This document shows, piece by piece, positions 9,334 through 18,544 of a DNA stretch of 64,000 nucleotides. The notes under the pieces are model-generated. The model worked only from the letters and a program-made list of their open reading frames with translations. It did no database searches and was not told the origin of the DNA. Numbering within the stretch: position 1 is the first letter of the stretch; every line of letters begins with the position of its first letter. The stretch is from CAVWDU01 sp963753815. Its GTDB lineage: Bacteria > Pseudomonadota > Gammaproteobacteria > Pseudomonadales > Halieaceae. Location of the stretch: positions 868,001-932,000 of the forward strand of contig CAVWDU010000004.1 of assembly GCA_963753815.1 (NCBI GenBank). Direction: 5' to 3'. Made by a program: the position numbers and the translations under genes.

Positions 9334-9946
9334 AGTAGAACAGGTCCGCGCCGGCGGGCGGATTGAACGTGAAATCCGCAGGGGTCAGGCCCGCGTCGCG
9401 CTCCAGTGCCGACAGTTTTATCTCGATGCGATGATCGAGGCGATCGCGGATTTCCATCGCCTGTATGCCGTCCCGGGCCAGCTGCACGATAAGCCACTGG
9501 TAGTCAGGATTGTCGGCGGTCGGGGTCAATCTGAAGCGGTCGCCGCCCAGCGACTCCACCCGAAACTCACGCCGCAGGGTCTGCGTATCGCCGCCCAGCA
9601 CCTGCAGCGGTGAGGCGTGGCGACCCCCGGCGACGGGCCGTCGGGTGACAGTCTCCAGGTCGCGGTCATGGTGCCAGATGTAATCGGGGTCGGCGATGAC
9701 GAGCTGGCTGTCGGGCTCGCGGATATTCCAGGAAAAGTACCCCGGCCGCAGAAGCTTGAATGTACCGCTGGACGCTGTCAGCAGCCGGCCTGCGACATCG
9801 AACTGCCGCTGTTCGAACTCGCCCTGCAACTGGTCAAGACCGGCGAGACGGTCGCCGAGCTTGTCAGCCGCGGTATCATCGGCCATGGCCCACGTCGTGG
9901 TCAGCAGCCAGGCGAGCAGCCCTGCCCTCATCACTGTCCGCATCAT
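9323..9946 (-). CDS. lolA: Outer-membrane lipoprotein carrier protein LolA
   Basis: A periplasmic chaperone of 207 residues that takes lipoproteins from the LolCDE complex to LolB or directly to the outer membrane. It has a signal peptide, MMRTVMRAGLLAWLLTTTWA, then typical family phrases LDQLQGEFEQRQFD, GTFKLLRPGYFSWNIREPD and DYIWHHDRDLETVTRRP. It starts 2 bp after the ftsK stop and overlaps rarA by 11 bp, so the three are probably one transcription unit. Confidence 0.95.
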   Translation of the reverse strand: MMRTVMRAGLLAWLLTTTWAMADDTAADKLGDRLAGLDQLQGEFEQRQFDVAGRLLTASSGTFKLLRPGYFSWNIREPDSQLVIADPDYIWHHDRDLETVTRRPVAGGRHASPLQVLGGDTQTLRREFRVESLGGDRFRLTPTADNPDYQWLIVQLARDGIQAMEIRDRLDHRIEIKLSALERDAGLTPADFTFNPPAGADLFYYDQ

Positions 9947-9948
9947 TG

Positions 9949-12270
9949 TCAGTCCTCCACCGGCGGTGGCGCCAGTACCTCGCGTTGACCGTTAGTGCCC
10001 ATTTCCGTTACCACGCCGGCGGCTTCCATCGCCTCGATCAATCGCGCCGCACGGTTGTAGCCGATTCGCAGTTTACGCTGCACGCTGGATATAGAGGCCC
10101 GGCGACTCTGGGTGACATAGTGCACCGCCTCGTCATACAACGCGTCGCTCTCATCGTCTTCGTCCGCGGAACCGGCCTGAAGTTCACCGGCGGTCACCGG
10201 CGTGCCACTGCCCTCGTCCAGCAGGCCCTCGATATAGGCTGGCGTAGAACGTCGCTTCCAGTCGGCCACTACCCGGTGGACCTCGTCATCAGAGCAGAAT
10301 GCACCGTGCACGCGATTGGGCACGCCACTGCCCGGGGGCAGGTAGAGCATGTCTCCGTGGCCAAGCAACTGCTCCGCCCCGCCCTGGTCGAGAATGGTCC
10401 GGGAGTCAACCTTGGACGACACCTGGAAGGCGATACGAGTCGGTACGTTGGCCTTGATCAGGCCGGTGATGACATCCACGGAGGGCCGCTGGGTGGCAAG
10501 GATCAGGTGGATGCCGGCAGCCCGCGCTTTCTGGGCGATACGGGCGATCAACTCTTCCACTTTCTTGCCGACGATCATCATCATGTCGGCAAACTCGTCG
10601 ATCACCACGACGATGGCCGGCAGGGTCTCGAGATCAGGCGGCGTCTGTTCCTCGTCGGTTTCTGCAAAGATTGGATCGGGGGTCCACAACGGGTCGGGAA
10701 TGGGTGTACCGGCCTTGCCGGCGTCCGCTACCTTGCGGTTATAGCCGGCCAGATTCCGCACGCCCAGGGCGGCCATCAGCTTATACCGACGCTCCATCTC
10801 GGCCACACACCAGCGCAGGCCATTGGCGGCATCCTTCATATCGGTGATGACCGGGGTCAGCAGGTGCGGTATGCCATCGTACACCGACAGTTCAAGCATC
10901 TTCGGGTCAACCAGTATCAGGCGCACATCGGCGGGCGAGGACTTGTACAGCAGGCTGATCAGCATGCAGTTCACGCCCACCGATTTACCCGAGCCCGTGG
11001 TTCCCGCCACCAGCAGGTGTGGCATCTTCGCCAGGTCTGCGACGACAGGGTGACCGGAAATATCGTGCCCCAGGGCCAGGGTCAGTGGCGATTTCGCCTG
11101 GTCGAAGGCCTTCGAGGCGAGTACCTCTCGGAAATTCACGACCTCTCGATCCTCATTGGGTATCTCGATGCCGACCACCGACTTGCCGGGTATCACCTCG
11201 ACCACACGCACGCTGATCACTGCCAGCGAACGCGCGAGGTCTTTCGCCAGGTTGGAGATTCTGGACACCTTGACACCGGCTGCCGGCTGCAATTCGAAGC
11301 GGGTGATGACCGGGCCGGGATAGACCGCGACCACCTCTGCACTGATCCCGAAATCAGCCAGCTTGAGCTCGAGCAATTTGGACAATGCGTCCAGCGCACC
11401 TTCGGAATACCCGCGGTCCGGGTCGTGCACTGCGGCGTCCAGCAGATCGAGATGTGGCAGATCGCCGGACACCGGCACGTCGAACAGTGGCTGCTGACGC
11501 TCCTTCTCTTCCCGGTCGCTGGGAGCCGGTTTCGGCTCCAGCGATTTGATCTTGGGAGGCCGGCGGCGCTTGCTCTTCTCGACGTGCTCGTCGATGACCT
11601 GCTTGCGCGCTTCCTGTACCTTCTCCCGCTCGCGGCGTTCGCTGACGGCTTCCTGTCGCGCCTGCCACCAGCCCACAGCGCGGCGCCAGGAATCGATAAC
11701 CCGGGCACCCAGCCAGTCCATCAGCCTGAGCCAGCTGAGATCGGTGAATATCGTGATGCCGAACAGAAACACCGCCAGCAGGATGAGCCTGCTGCCGACA
11801 GCACTGAAGGCGGCATTGAAGGATCCGCCGATGGCCTGCCCGAGAATGCCCCCAGCCCCCTGCGGCAACCCCGATTGGCCGCTGTCATTCATGGCGATGA
11901 GTGCAGTGCCGGAGAGCATGACCAGCACCAGGCCCAGTGTGCGAATCGCCAGCGCCGTGGCGTCGAACGGCCGCATCTGGTGCCGCTCCAGCAGGATCAC
12001 CAGTGCGCGGTAGGCCAGCAACAGGGGCACGAGGTACGCCGCATAGCCGAGCAGCGAGAAAAACACATCGGCGAGCCACGCACCGGTGGGGCCGCCGGCA
12101 TTGCTGATCTCGCCGCCGCTGCCCGATGCAGACCAGCCCGGATCGGATGGACTGTAGGTCAACAGTGCGATCAGGGTGTACAGGCAGATCGCGCTGACCC
12201 CGATGAACGCACCCTCACGCAATCGAGGCCCGAGAAAACTGTCTGTCTTGGTGATTTCTGTCACACCCAT
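9949..12270 (-). CDS. ftsK: DNA translocase FtsK
   Basis: A septal DNA pump of 773 residues that moves chromosome dimers to dif for XerCD resolution. The N-terminal ~180 residues hold four membrane segments. A short charged linker (about 200-270, Lys/Arg/Glu-rich) replaces the long Pro/Gln linker of E. coli FtsK, which explains the shorter length. The motor has Walker A GTTGSGKSVGVN and Walker B IVVVIDEFADMMM. The C-terminal gamma winged helix, ISSVQRKLRIGYNRAARLIE, reads KOPS-type polar DNA sequences. GGGGATGG precedes the ATG. It is divergent from trxB; lrp, which lies between them in E. coli, is absent. Confidence 0.97.
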   Translation of the reverse strand: MGVTEITKTDSFLGPRLREGAFIGVSAICLYTLIALLTYSPSDPGWSASGSGGEISNAGGPTGAWLADVFFSLLGYAAYLVPLLLAYRALVILLERHQMRPFDATALAIRTLGLVLVMLSGTALIAMNDSGQSGLPQGAGGILGQAIGGSFNAAFSAVGSRLILLAVFLFGITIFTDLSWLRLMDWLGARVIDSWRRAVGWWQARQEAVSERREREKVQEARKQVIDEHVEKSKRRRPPKIKSLEPKPAPSDREEKERQQPLFDVPVSGDLPHLDLLDAAVHDPDRGYSEGALDALSKLLELKLADFGISAEVVAVYPGPVITRFELQPAAGVKVSRISNLAKDLARSLAVISVRVVEVIPGKSVVGIEIPNEDREVVNFREVLASKAFDQAKSPLTLALGHDISGHPVVADLAKMPHLLVAGTTGSGKSVGVNCMLISLLYKSSPADVRLILVDPKMLELSVYDGIPHLLTPVITDMKDAANGLRWCVAEMERRYKLMAALGVRNLAGYNRKVADAGKAGTPIPDPLWTPDPIFAETDEEQTPPDLETLPAIVVVIDEFADMMMIVGKKVEELIARIAQKARAAGIHLILATQRPSVDVITGLIKANVPTRIAFQVSSKVDSRTILDQGGAEQLLGHGDMLYLPPGSGVPNRVHGAFCSDDEVHRVVADWKRRSTPAYIEGLLDEGSGTPVTAGELQAGSADEDDESDALYDEAVHYVTQSRRASISSVQRKLRIGYNRAARLIEAMEAAGVVTEMGTNGQREVLAPPPVED

Positions 12271-12593
12271 CCATCCCCGGCGGCTGTTGTTACGGGCTCC
12301 GGCCCGATGACGACTTCAGCCCACAATTGTGTAGTAATTATCAATTTATTTCAAAGAGTTATAGTGGTTATTTAAAAGTATTCTCTGATATACGCACCCG
12401 CTGTACCGCAGCGGATGATCGCCCTGCCCGGCGCCACCTGAACCGCACGCCGGGGCTGTGGTCAAAGGCGCTGCCGTTTCGGGCCTGGACCGGCGCCGGC
12501 GCTTGCTATTGCCAGCCCGTATACAGTATGTTCCGCCGTATCCGGCGACCGCGGCCAGACCGCGGCAAACAGATTTTTAGCAGGGAATACGCC
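12271..12593. other. Divergent intergenic region between ftsK and trxB
   Basis: No gene seen in 323 bp. The part at 12325-12395 is AT-rich and probably holds the promoters for both neighbours, but I could not pick a -35/-10 pair with confidence. A half LexA site (TATACAGTA, 12529-12537) lacks its partner half. Confidence 0.5.
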
Positions 12594-13559
12594 ATGAGCG
12601 CAGCGCAACATCACTCACTGATCATCCTCGGCTCCGGCCCGGCAGGTTACACGGCCGCCGTGTACGCAGCGCGCGCGAACCTGCGCCCCGTGCTGGTTAC
12701 CGGCATCCAGCAGGGTGGCCAGCTTACCACGACGACCGAGGTGGAGAACTGGCCCGGCGGTGCCGAGGGCCTGCAGGGCCCCGCCCTGATGCAGGAGATG
12801 CAGGCCCACGCCGAGCGTTTCGATACGGAAATCATTTTCGACCACATAGAAGAGGTGGACCTCAGCGCGCGACCGTTCCGCCTGCAGGGCAGTAACGCCT
12901 ACACCTGCGACGCCCTGATCGTCGCCACCGGCGCATCGGCGCAGTATCTCGGCCTCGACAGTGAAACCCGATTCATGGGCAAGGGCGTCAGCGCCTGCGC
13001 GACCTGTGACGGTTTCTTCTACCGCGGCCAGAAAGTCGCCGTGATCGGCGGCGGCAATACAGCGGTCGAGGAAGCATTATACCTGTCCAATATCGCGTCC
13101 GAGGTGGTCCTGGTGCACCGGCGGGATGAGTTGCGTGCCGAAAAGGTCCTGCAGGATCGCCTGTTCGCCCGGGAGCGCGAGGGCAAGGTACGATTTTTCT
13201 GGAGCCACACGCTCGATGAGGTGCTGGGCGACGACAGTGGTGTCACCGGCATTCGCGTGCGCGCGGTTGCCGACGGCGAGCTCACGGAACTGGACCTGGC
13301 CGGCGTTTTCATCGCCATCGGCCACAAACCAAACACCGACATTTTCGCCGGGCAACTCGACATGAAAGACGGCTATATCGTCGTCAACAGCGGCACCGCG
13401 GGTGATGCCACCGCCACCAGTGTCCCCGGGGTATTCGCTGCGGGCGACGTCGGTGACCACATCTACCGTCAGGCCGTGACGTCCGCCGGTTTCGGTTGTA
13501 TGGCAGCTCTGGATGCCGAAAAATACCTGGACAGCCAGGCGGCTGCAGGGGCCGACTGA
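12594..13559 (+). CDS. trxB: Thioredoxin reductase
   Basis: A cytoplasmic NADPH-dependent flavoprotein of 321 residues that reduces thioredoxin. The start is ATG 12594 with AGGGA in front, giving MSAAQHHSLIILGSGPAGYTAA; upstream in-frame codons lack homology. The FAD motif GSGPAG begins at about residue 13, the redox pair CATC is Cys135/Cys138 as in E. coli, and the NADP motif GGGNTAVEEAL follows. The C-terminal FAD loop is GVFAAGDVGD. It heads a plus-strand group with aat, bpt and infA. Confidence 0.97.
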   Translation: MSAAQHHSLIILGSGPAGYTAAVYAARANLRPVLVTGIQQGGQLTTTTEVENWPGGAEGLQGPALMQEMQAHAERFDTEIIFDHIEEVDLSARPFRLQGSNAYTCDALIVATGASAQYLGLDSETRFMGKGVSACATCDGFFYRGQKVAVIGGGNTAVEEALYLSNIASEVVLVHRRDELRAEKVLQDRLFAREREGKVRFFWSHTLDEVLGDDSGVTGIRVRAVADGELTELDLAGVFIAIGHKPNTDIFAGQLDMKDGYIVVNSGTAGDATATSVPGVFAAGDVGDHIYRQAVTSAGFGCMAALDAEKYLDSQAAAGAD

Positions 13560-13600
13560 ACCGCCGCTGACACCGGCGATCGCAAGCCGCACCGGCATCA

Positions 13601-14338
13601 GTGGCTCGCCAACGGGACGCTAACGTGGGCAGGAGTGATGGTTTTCCCCCTACCAGCGCCGCGCTGGAGGACCCCAACGGGCTGTTGGCCGTGGGCGGCG
13701 ACCTGAGCCCCGAGCGCCTCCTGGCCGCCTATCGACGGGGCATTTTTCCCTGGTTCGAGGAGCCACAACCCATTCTGTGGTGGACGCCGGACCCGCGCTC
13801 GGTGCTCTTCCCGGAGTGTCTGCACGTATCCCGCAGCCTGCGCAAGACACTGCGCCGCGACCGTTTTCGGCTGGCCGTGGACACCGCGTTCAGGGACGTC
13901 ATGCTGGCCTGTGCCGAGTCCCGCAGCGGCGGCGCCGGGACGTGGATCGGTTCGTCGATGCTCGATGCCTACTGCCGCCTGCACGAATCCGGGGATGCAC
14001 ACTCAATCGAGATCTACGACGAAGGGGGCGAGCTGGTTGGCGGTTTATACGGTGTGGCAATCGGGGGTGCTTTTTTCGGCGAATCGATGTTCTCGCGGCG
14101 CACCGATGCCTCGAAGGTGGCGCTGGTCGCGCTGGTATCGATCGCCCGCCGGGGCGGCATCTGCCTGATCGATTGCCAGGTCGAGAGCGATCACCTCAAC
14201 AGCATGGGGGCAAAAAATGTACGCAGGCTGGACTTCGAGAAGCGGCTTGAGCAAACTAAGGCGATGACTGTAACCCCCGGCAGTTGGGCCTTGCCGGCGT
14301 CCTGTGGAGAGCTCCTTCTTGACCTCGTCTCTGCGTGA
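13601..14338 (+). CDS. aat: Leucyl/phenylalanyl-tRNA-protein transferase
   Basis: A cytoplasmic transferase that adds Leu or Phe to proteins starting with Arg or Lys, creating N-degrons read by ClpS and degraded by ClpAP. The 245-residue frame has the family phrases EDPNGLLAVGGDLSPERLLAAYRRGIFPW, WWTPDPRSVLFP, GTWIGSSMLDAYCRLHE and GGAFFGESMFSRR. The GTG at 13601 has no clear ribosome site; the GTG at 13625, preceded by GGGAC, is an equally good start and would shorten the protein by eight residues. It overlaps bpt and shares the locus with clpA and clpS. Confidence 0.94.
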   Translation: MARQRDANVGRSDGFPPTSAALEDPNGLLAVGGDLSPERLLAAYRRGIFPWFEEPQPILWWTPDPRSVLFPECLHVSRSLRKTLRRDRFRLAVDTAFRDVMLACAESRSGGAGTWIGSSMLDAYCRLHESGDAHSIEIYDEGGELVGGLYGVAIGGAFFGESMFSRRTDASKVALVALVSIARRGGICLIDCQVESDHLNSMGAKNVRRLDFEKRLEQTKAMTVTPGSWALPASCGELLLDLVSA

Positions 14339-15032
14339 TCTCAAGGTCTATACGACTTACCCGCACAGTTGCAGCTATCTGGAAGACAGGGAAGCCACCA
14401 CGCTCTTCGTCGATCCGCGGCACCGCATCGATAAGACGTTGTACAGCAAGCTGTCCCTGCTCGGCTTCAGGCGCAGTGGCAGCCATGTCTACCGGCCCCA
14501 TTGCCAGAGCTGTGAAGCCTGCCTCCCCGCGCGCATCCCGGTGGCTGATTTCAAACCGAGCCGCGGCCAACGGCGTGTGCTGGCCCGCAACCAGGACCTG
14601 CTCGTCGAACAGACCCGGAACATCCGGGATGACGCCGCCTACCGACTGTATCACCGCTATATAGAGGAGCGTCACGCCGACGGGGACATGTACCCGCCCG
14701 ATCGTGAGCAGTATGAGTCATTCCTCAGCGACGCCTGGTCCTGCACACGCTATTACCGGTTCCATGCCGGCGGCCGGCTGGTGGCTATTGCCGTGGTGGA
14801 CGAGTTACTGGACGGGCTGTCGGCCATTTATACCTTCTTCGATCCCGACGAGACCCGCCGCAGCCTCGGGCGTTACGTCATTTTGTGGCAGGTACAGCGT
14901 GCGCTCGAGCAGCGCCTCGATTATGTCTACCTCGGGTACTGGATCAAGCAGTGCCAGAAAATGGCCTACAAGTCGGACTATCAGCCACTGGAGATTTTCA
15001 CGGATAACCACTGGCACAGAGAGCTGCCCTGA
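14319..15032 (+). CDS. bpt: Aspartate/glutamate leucyltransferase Bpt
   Basis: A cytoplasmic transferase of the ATE1 fold that adds Leu to N-terminal Asp or Glu, feeding the same ClpS degron route as Aat. Family features are the cysteine pair in YRPHCQSCEACLPARIPV, the phrase YPHSCSYLEDREATTLFVDP and the C-terminal YLGYWIKQCQKMAYKSDYQP. I prefer TTG 14319, which has GGAGA eight bases upstream and gives MTSSLRDLKVY, close to the length of characterised homologues; GTG 14304 is the alternative. It overlaps aat by 20 bp, implying translational coupling. Confidence 0.93.
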   Translation: MTSSLRDLKVYTTYPHSCSYLEDREATTLFVDPRHRIDKTLYSKLSLLGFRRSGSHVYRPHCQSCEACLPARIPVADFKPSRGQRRVLARNQDLLVEQTRNIRDDAAYRLYHRYIEERHADGDMYPPDREQYESFLSDAWSCTRYYRFHAGGRLVAIAVVDELLDGLSAIYTFFDPDETRRSLGRYVILWQVQRALEQRLDYVYLGYWIKQCQKMAYKSDYQPLEIFTDNHWHRELP

Positions 15033-15244
15033 CGCTTTGCCGGCAAGCACAGGAACACCTGTCGGCAGGGTCTCCTTTCCATTATCGATGCGAAAGACAG
15101 CCTGCGGCGGTTGACTGGCCCCGGGCCCGACCGACAGGTAGCGGTTTTTCCGTGAATTGTGCGGCCCACAGTGCCGGTCGCGGTGGCACTGCGGCCGAGT
15201 TTCAGGCAAACTTCGCAGCTGTTTTTACAGCGGAATACTGCAGG

Positions 15245-15463
15245 ATGGCAAAAGAAGACCAGATCGAAATGGAAGGCGAGGTCATTGACACGCTTCCCAA
15301 CACCACCTTTAAAGTCAAACTGGAGAATGGGCACGAAGTGATCGCGCACATCTCCGGCAAGATGAGAAAGAACTACATCCGCATTCTCACCGGCGACAAG
15401 GTCCGGGTAGAGCTCACACCCTACGACCTGACCAAGGGGCGGATCACCTACCGGGAGCGGTGA
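15245..15463 (+). CDS. infA: Translation initiation factor IF-1
   Basis: A 72-residue single S1/OB-fold protein that blocks the ribosomal A site during initiation. The sequence MAKEDQIEMEGEVIDTLPNT through LTPYDLTKGRITYRER is nearly textbook, with the conserved HISGKMRKNYIRIL in the middle. It starts at ATG 15245. It converges on clpA with about 50 bp between, as in E. coli, but the serW tRNA found there in E. coli is not visible here. Confidence 0.98.
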   Translation: MAKEDQIEMEGEVIDTLPNTTFKVKLENGHEVIAHISGKMRKNYIRILTGDKVRVELTPYDLTKGRITYRER

Positions 15464-15512
15464 GAATACACCCGAAGGATGGGCCGGCCCGGCGCTTCAA
15501 ACCCGGCGCAGG

Positions 15513-17804
15513 TCACGTCTCCTGCAATGCCTTCTCGCCTTTCTCGGTCTCCTCGACGGACACTTCCAGCTTGTCCTCGGAGCGGTTCAGACGCACGATC
15601 GCAGTTCCACCGGTTTTCGCCAGCGGTCCAAACAGGACCAGCTCTGCAAGCGGCTTCTTGATGTGCTCCTGGATGACCCGCTCCATGGGTCGCGCCCCCA
15701 TGTGCTGGTCGTAACCCTTCTCCACCAGCCACAGTCTCGCATCTTCGTCCACGTCCAGGGTGACCCGTTTCTCATCGAGCTGACCCTGTAATTCGGTGAG
15801 AAACTTGTCCACCACGGTGATGATCACATCCTCGCCAAGCGGGCTGAATTGCACCACGCCGTCTAGGCGGTTGCGGAATTCCGGGGTAAACATACGGTTG
15901 ATGGCTTCGAGACCGTCCGTGCTGTGATCCTGCGCCGTAAACCCGATAGTGCGGCGGCTGATACTTTCCGCTCCGGCATTGGTCGTCATCACCAGGATCA
16001 CGTTGCGGAAATCCGCCTGCCGGCCGTTGTTGTCGGTCAATGTGCCGTGATCCATAACCTGTAGCAGCAGGTTGAACACTTCCGGGTGCGCCTTCTCGAT
16101 TTCATCGAGCAGAACGACCGAGTGGGGATGCTTGGTCACCGCATCCGTCAGCAGCCCGCCCTGGTCGAAACCGACATAACCGGGAGGTGCCCCGATCAGG
16201 CGCGACACCGTGTGTCTTTCCATGTATTCGGACATATCGAAGCGAATCAGCTCGAGCCCGAGTTGCATCGCCAGTTGCCGGGTGAGTTCTGTCTTGCCGA
16301 CGCCAGTGGGCCCGGCCAGCAAAAATGAACCGATCGGCTTATCGCCTGACCGGAGGCCGGCCCGGGCCAACTTGATCGATGTGGTCAGGCTACTGATCGC
16401 GTCATCCTGGCCAAAAACCACCAGTTTCAGGTTGGATTCCAGTTTCTCCAGTGTCTCGCGATCATCACTGCTGACGGATTTCGGGGGTATGCGCGCGATC
16501 TTGGCAATAACGGATTCGATGTCGCCCACACCAACCAGTTTTTTCCGCTTGGATACCGGCTGTAGCTGCTGGTAGGCTCCCGCTTCATCGATCACGTCGA
16601 TCGCCTTGTCCGGCAGGAAGCGGTCGGTGATGTAGCGAGCAGACAGGTCGGTTGCGACCCTGAGCGCACGGTCCGTGTAGCGCAGGCCGTGATGATCCTC
16701 GAACCGGGACTTCAGCCCCTTGAGAATCTTGTACGTCTCCTCCGGGCTCGGCTCGCTGACGTCGATTTTCTGGAAGCGCCGGCTCAGAGCCTTGTCCTTG
16801 TCAAAAATCCCGCGATATTCGTGGAAGGTGGTAGACCCGATACAACGCAATTTGCCTGAGCTCAGCAAAGGCTTCAGCAGGTTGCTTGCATCCATTACCC
16901 CGCCGGAAGCGGCGCCGGCGCCGATAATCGTGTGGATCTCATCGATGAAGAGAATCGATTTGTCACGTTTTTTCAGCTCTGCCAGCAGGGCCTTGAAGCG
17001 CTTTTCGAAATCGCCACGGTACTTGGTACCGGCCAGTAGCGCGCCCAGGTCCAGGGAATAGACCACACTTCCCTTGAGCAATTCGGGCACCTGGTCGTCG
17101 ACGATCAGCTTGGCCAGCCCCTCGACGATAGCGGTCTTGCCCACACCCGACTCACCAACGAGCAGGGGATTGTTCTTGCGCCGACGTGCCAGTATCTGTG
17201 ATACCCGTTCCACCTCGGAGAGACGACCGATCAGTGGATCGATGCGCCCGGCTTTCGCCTCCTCATTGAGGTTGGTGGAAAAATTCTCCAGCGGGCTGTT
17301 TTCCTCGTCCTGCGCGGCACCCTCCTCGCCTCCTGTGCTGCCGGGTTCAGCCGGCTCGCCCTCATCGGCGACCTTGGAGATTCCGTGGGTGATGTAGTTG
17401 ACCACATCGAGGCGCGCGACATTTTGCGTCTTGAGGAAGAAAACGGCCTGGCTTTCCTGCTCGCTGAAGATGGCAACCAGTACATTCGCACCGGTGACCT
17501 CGCTCTTGCCGGACGATTGCACGTGGAACACGGCGCGTTGCAGTACACGCTGAAACCCCAGCGTGGGCTGCGTTTCCCGTTCATCCTCGTGCTCGGGAAT
17601 CAGCGGTGTGGTCGCATCGACGAATTCGACCAGGTCGCCGCGCAGACCGTTGATATCGGCCCCGCAGGACTTCAGCACGCGAACCGCCTCGTTATTGTCC
17701 AGCAACGCGAGTAACAGATGCTCGACGGTCATAAACTCGTGGCGCTTGTCGCGTGCCGCGCGAAAGGCGTCGTTGAGTGTTTGTTCCAGGTCCTTACTTA
17801 GCAT
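15513..17804 (-). CDS. clpA: ATP-dependent Clp protease ATP-binding subunit ClpA
   Basis: A cytoplasmic hexameric unfoldase of 763 residues that feeds ClpP. The start ATG 17804, with GGAG 8 bases upstream, gives MLSKDLEQTLNDAFRAARDKRH, the normal N-terminus. The N-domain occupies about residues 1-145, followed by a Glu-rich linker. The first AAA+ module has Walker A GESGVGKTAIVEG and Walker B LFIDEIHTIIGAG; the second has GPTGVGKTELTRQLA and VVLLDEIEKAHPEVFN. It follows clpS by 84 bases on the same strand. Confidence 0.97.
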   Translation of the reverse strand: MLSKDLEQTLNDAFRAARDKRHEFMTVEHLLLALLDNNEAVRVLKSCGADINGLRGDLVEFVDATTPLIPEHEDERETQPTLGFQRVLQRAVFHVQSSGKSEVTGANVLVAIFSEQESQAVFFLKTQNVARLDVVNYITHGISKVADEGEPAEPGSTGGEEGAAQDEENSPLENFSTNLNEEAKAGRIDPLIGRLSEVERVSQILARRRKNNPLLVGESGVGKTAIVEGLAKLIVDDQVPELLKGSVVYSLDLGALLAGTKYRGDFEKRFKALLAELKKRDKSILFIDEIHTIIGAGAASGGVMDASNLLKPLLSSGKLRCIGSTTFHEYRGIFDKDKALSRRFQKIDVSEPSPEETYKILKGLKSRFEDHHGLRYTDRALRVATDLSARYITDRFLPDKAIDVIDEAGAYQQLQPVSKRKKLVGVGDIESVIAKIARIPPKSVSSDDRETLEKLESNLKLVVFGQDDAISSLTTSIKLARAGLRSGDKPIGSFLLAGPTGVGKTELTRQLAMQLGLELIRFDMSEYMERHTVSRLIGAPPGYVGFDQGGLLTDAVTKHPHSVVLLDEIEKAHPEVFNLLLQVMDHGTLTDNNGRQADFRNVILVMTTNAGAESISRRTIGFTAQDHSTDGLEAINRMFTPEFRNRLDGVVQFSPLGEDVIITVVDKFLTELQGQLDEKRVTLDVDEDARLWLVEKGYDQHMGARPMERVIQEHIKKPLAELVLFGPLAKTGGTAIVRLNRSEDKLEVSVEETEKGEKALQET

Positions 17805-17888
17805 ACTTGCTGCTCCAGGTTGGGGGCGCTGTCCCGCTCGATGGGTTTGTAGTCCATCAGAGCTGTCGCGCCGCACCTTCGATAGTAT

Positions 17889-18215
17889 CTACCCCTCGGA
17901 CGCCTCGATCTCACAGAGGAGAGGATGCTCGTTCTCTCGTGCGTACTGATTGACCTGCGCCGCCTTGGTCTCGGCGATATCACGGGTAAAAATGCCACAA
18001 ACCCCCTTCCCCTGGGTGTGCACGGTGAGCATAACGTGCGTGGCCTGCTCCCTGTTCATGCGGAAGAAGGTCTCCAGGACCTCAACCACAAACTCCATGG
18101 GGGTATAGTCGTCGTTGATGAGGATCACCTTGAACAGGGGCGGGCGCTTCAGTTCGGGCTTTGATTCCTGCAGTGCCAGGCCACCGCCGGAATCATGCTC
18201 CTCTTCCTCTGACAT
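17889..18215 (-). CDS. clpS: ClpS adaptor of the N-degron pathway
   Basis: A 108-residue adaptor that binds N-terminal Leu, Phe, Tyr and Trp and hands substrates to ClpA. The core is clear: LFKVILINDDYTPMEFVVEVLETFFRM, where the NDDYT loop and following Met line the pocket, then VMLTVHTQGKGVCGIFTRDIAETKA. The N-terminal tail is acidic (MSEEEEHDSGGG). ATG 18215 has a weak ribosome site, and GTG 18248 is an in-frame alternative. It is followed by clpA. Confidence 0.94.
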   Translation of the reverse strand: MSEEEEHDSGGGLALQESKPELKRPPLFKVILINDDYTPMEFVVEVLETFFRMNREQATHVMLTVHTQGKGVCGIFTRDIAETKAAQVNQYARENEHPLLCEIEASEG

Positions 18216-18544
18216 ACGCCAATCGTTACCCACTCGGATGTAATTCACCTGCTCAGTCTCTTTCCTGCCGTTCGGCACCAACCTGCATAGATGGCACCAT
18301 TATAAAGAATTTCAAGCGCTCAACCCCACCCTCCCCTGCACGGGCGCTCTGCGGTACCCTCCCCTGATCCCCGCGCTGCCGGTGCAACGGGCAGGTTCCA
18401 ACAGGATGACGGGTATCAGGTATCACCCGCTGTGCGCGGGCGGGGTTGTCACTGTAGGGCGCGTGTACGCTCAGTGTACCGAGAGGACGGATAGGGGCAC
18501 AACAGCCGCCGCGTAAACCGCTGGCCTTCAACGGTCTGCCGGCG
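18216..18544. other. Intergenic region upstream of clpS
   Basis: No gene seen in 329 bp between the quinone oxidoreductase gene and clpS. E. coli carries cspD next to clpS; no cold-shock gene is visible here. A minus-strand -10 box lies at 18299-18304. Confidence 0.5.
18299..18304 (-). promoter_or_regulatory. Candidate -10 box of clpS
   Basis: A perfect TATAAT read on the minus strand about 85 bp before the clpS ATG. No good -35 box stands at the right distance; TTGAGC is 13 bp upstream, which is too close. Transcription from here is plausible but unproven. Confidence 0.35.

Noticed and set aside
9760..12375. Long plus-strand open frame opposite ftsK
   Set aside because: It is antisense to ftsK and lolA, rich in His, Arg and Gly without any family motif, an effect of high GC content.
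12529..12537. Possible LexA (SOS) box upstream of trxB
   Set aside because: TATACAGTA matches only one half; the expected CTGT twelve bases upstream is GCCA.
15033..15244. tRNA-Ser gene next to infA, as in E. coli
   Set aside because: No cloverleaf, T-loop GTTCRANNC or CCA-like end could be found on either strand.
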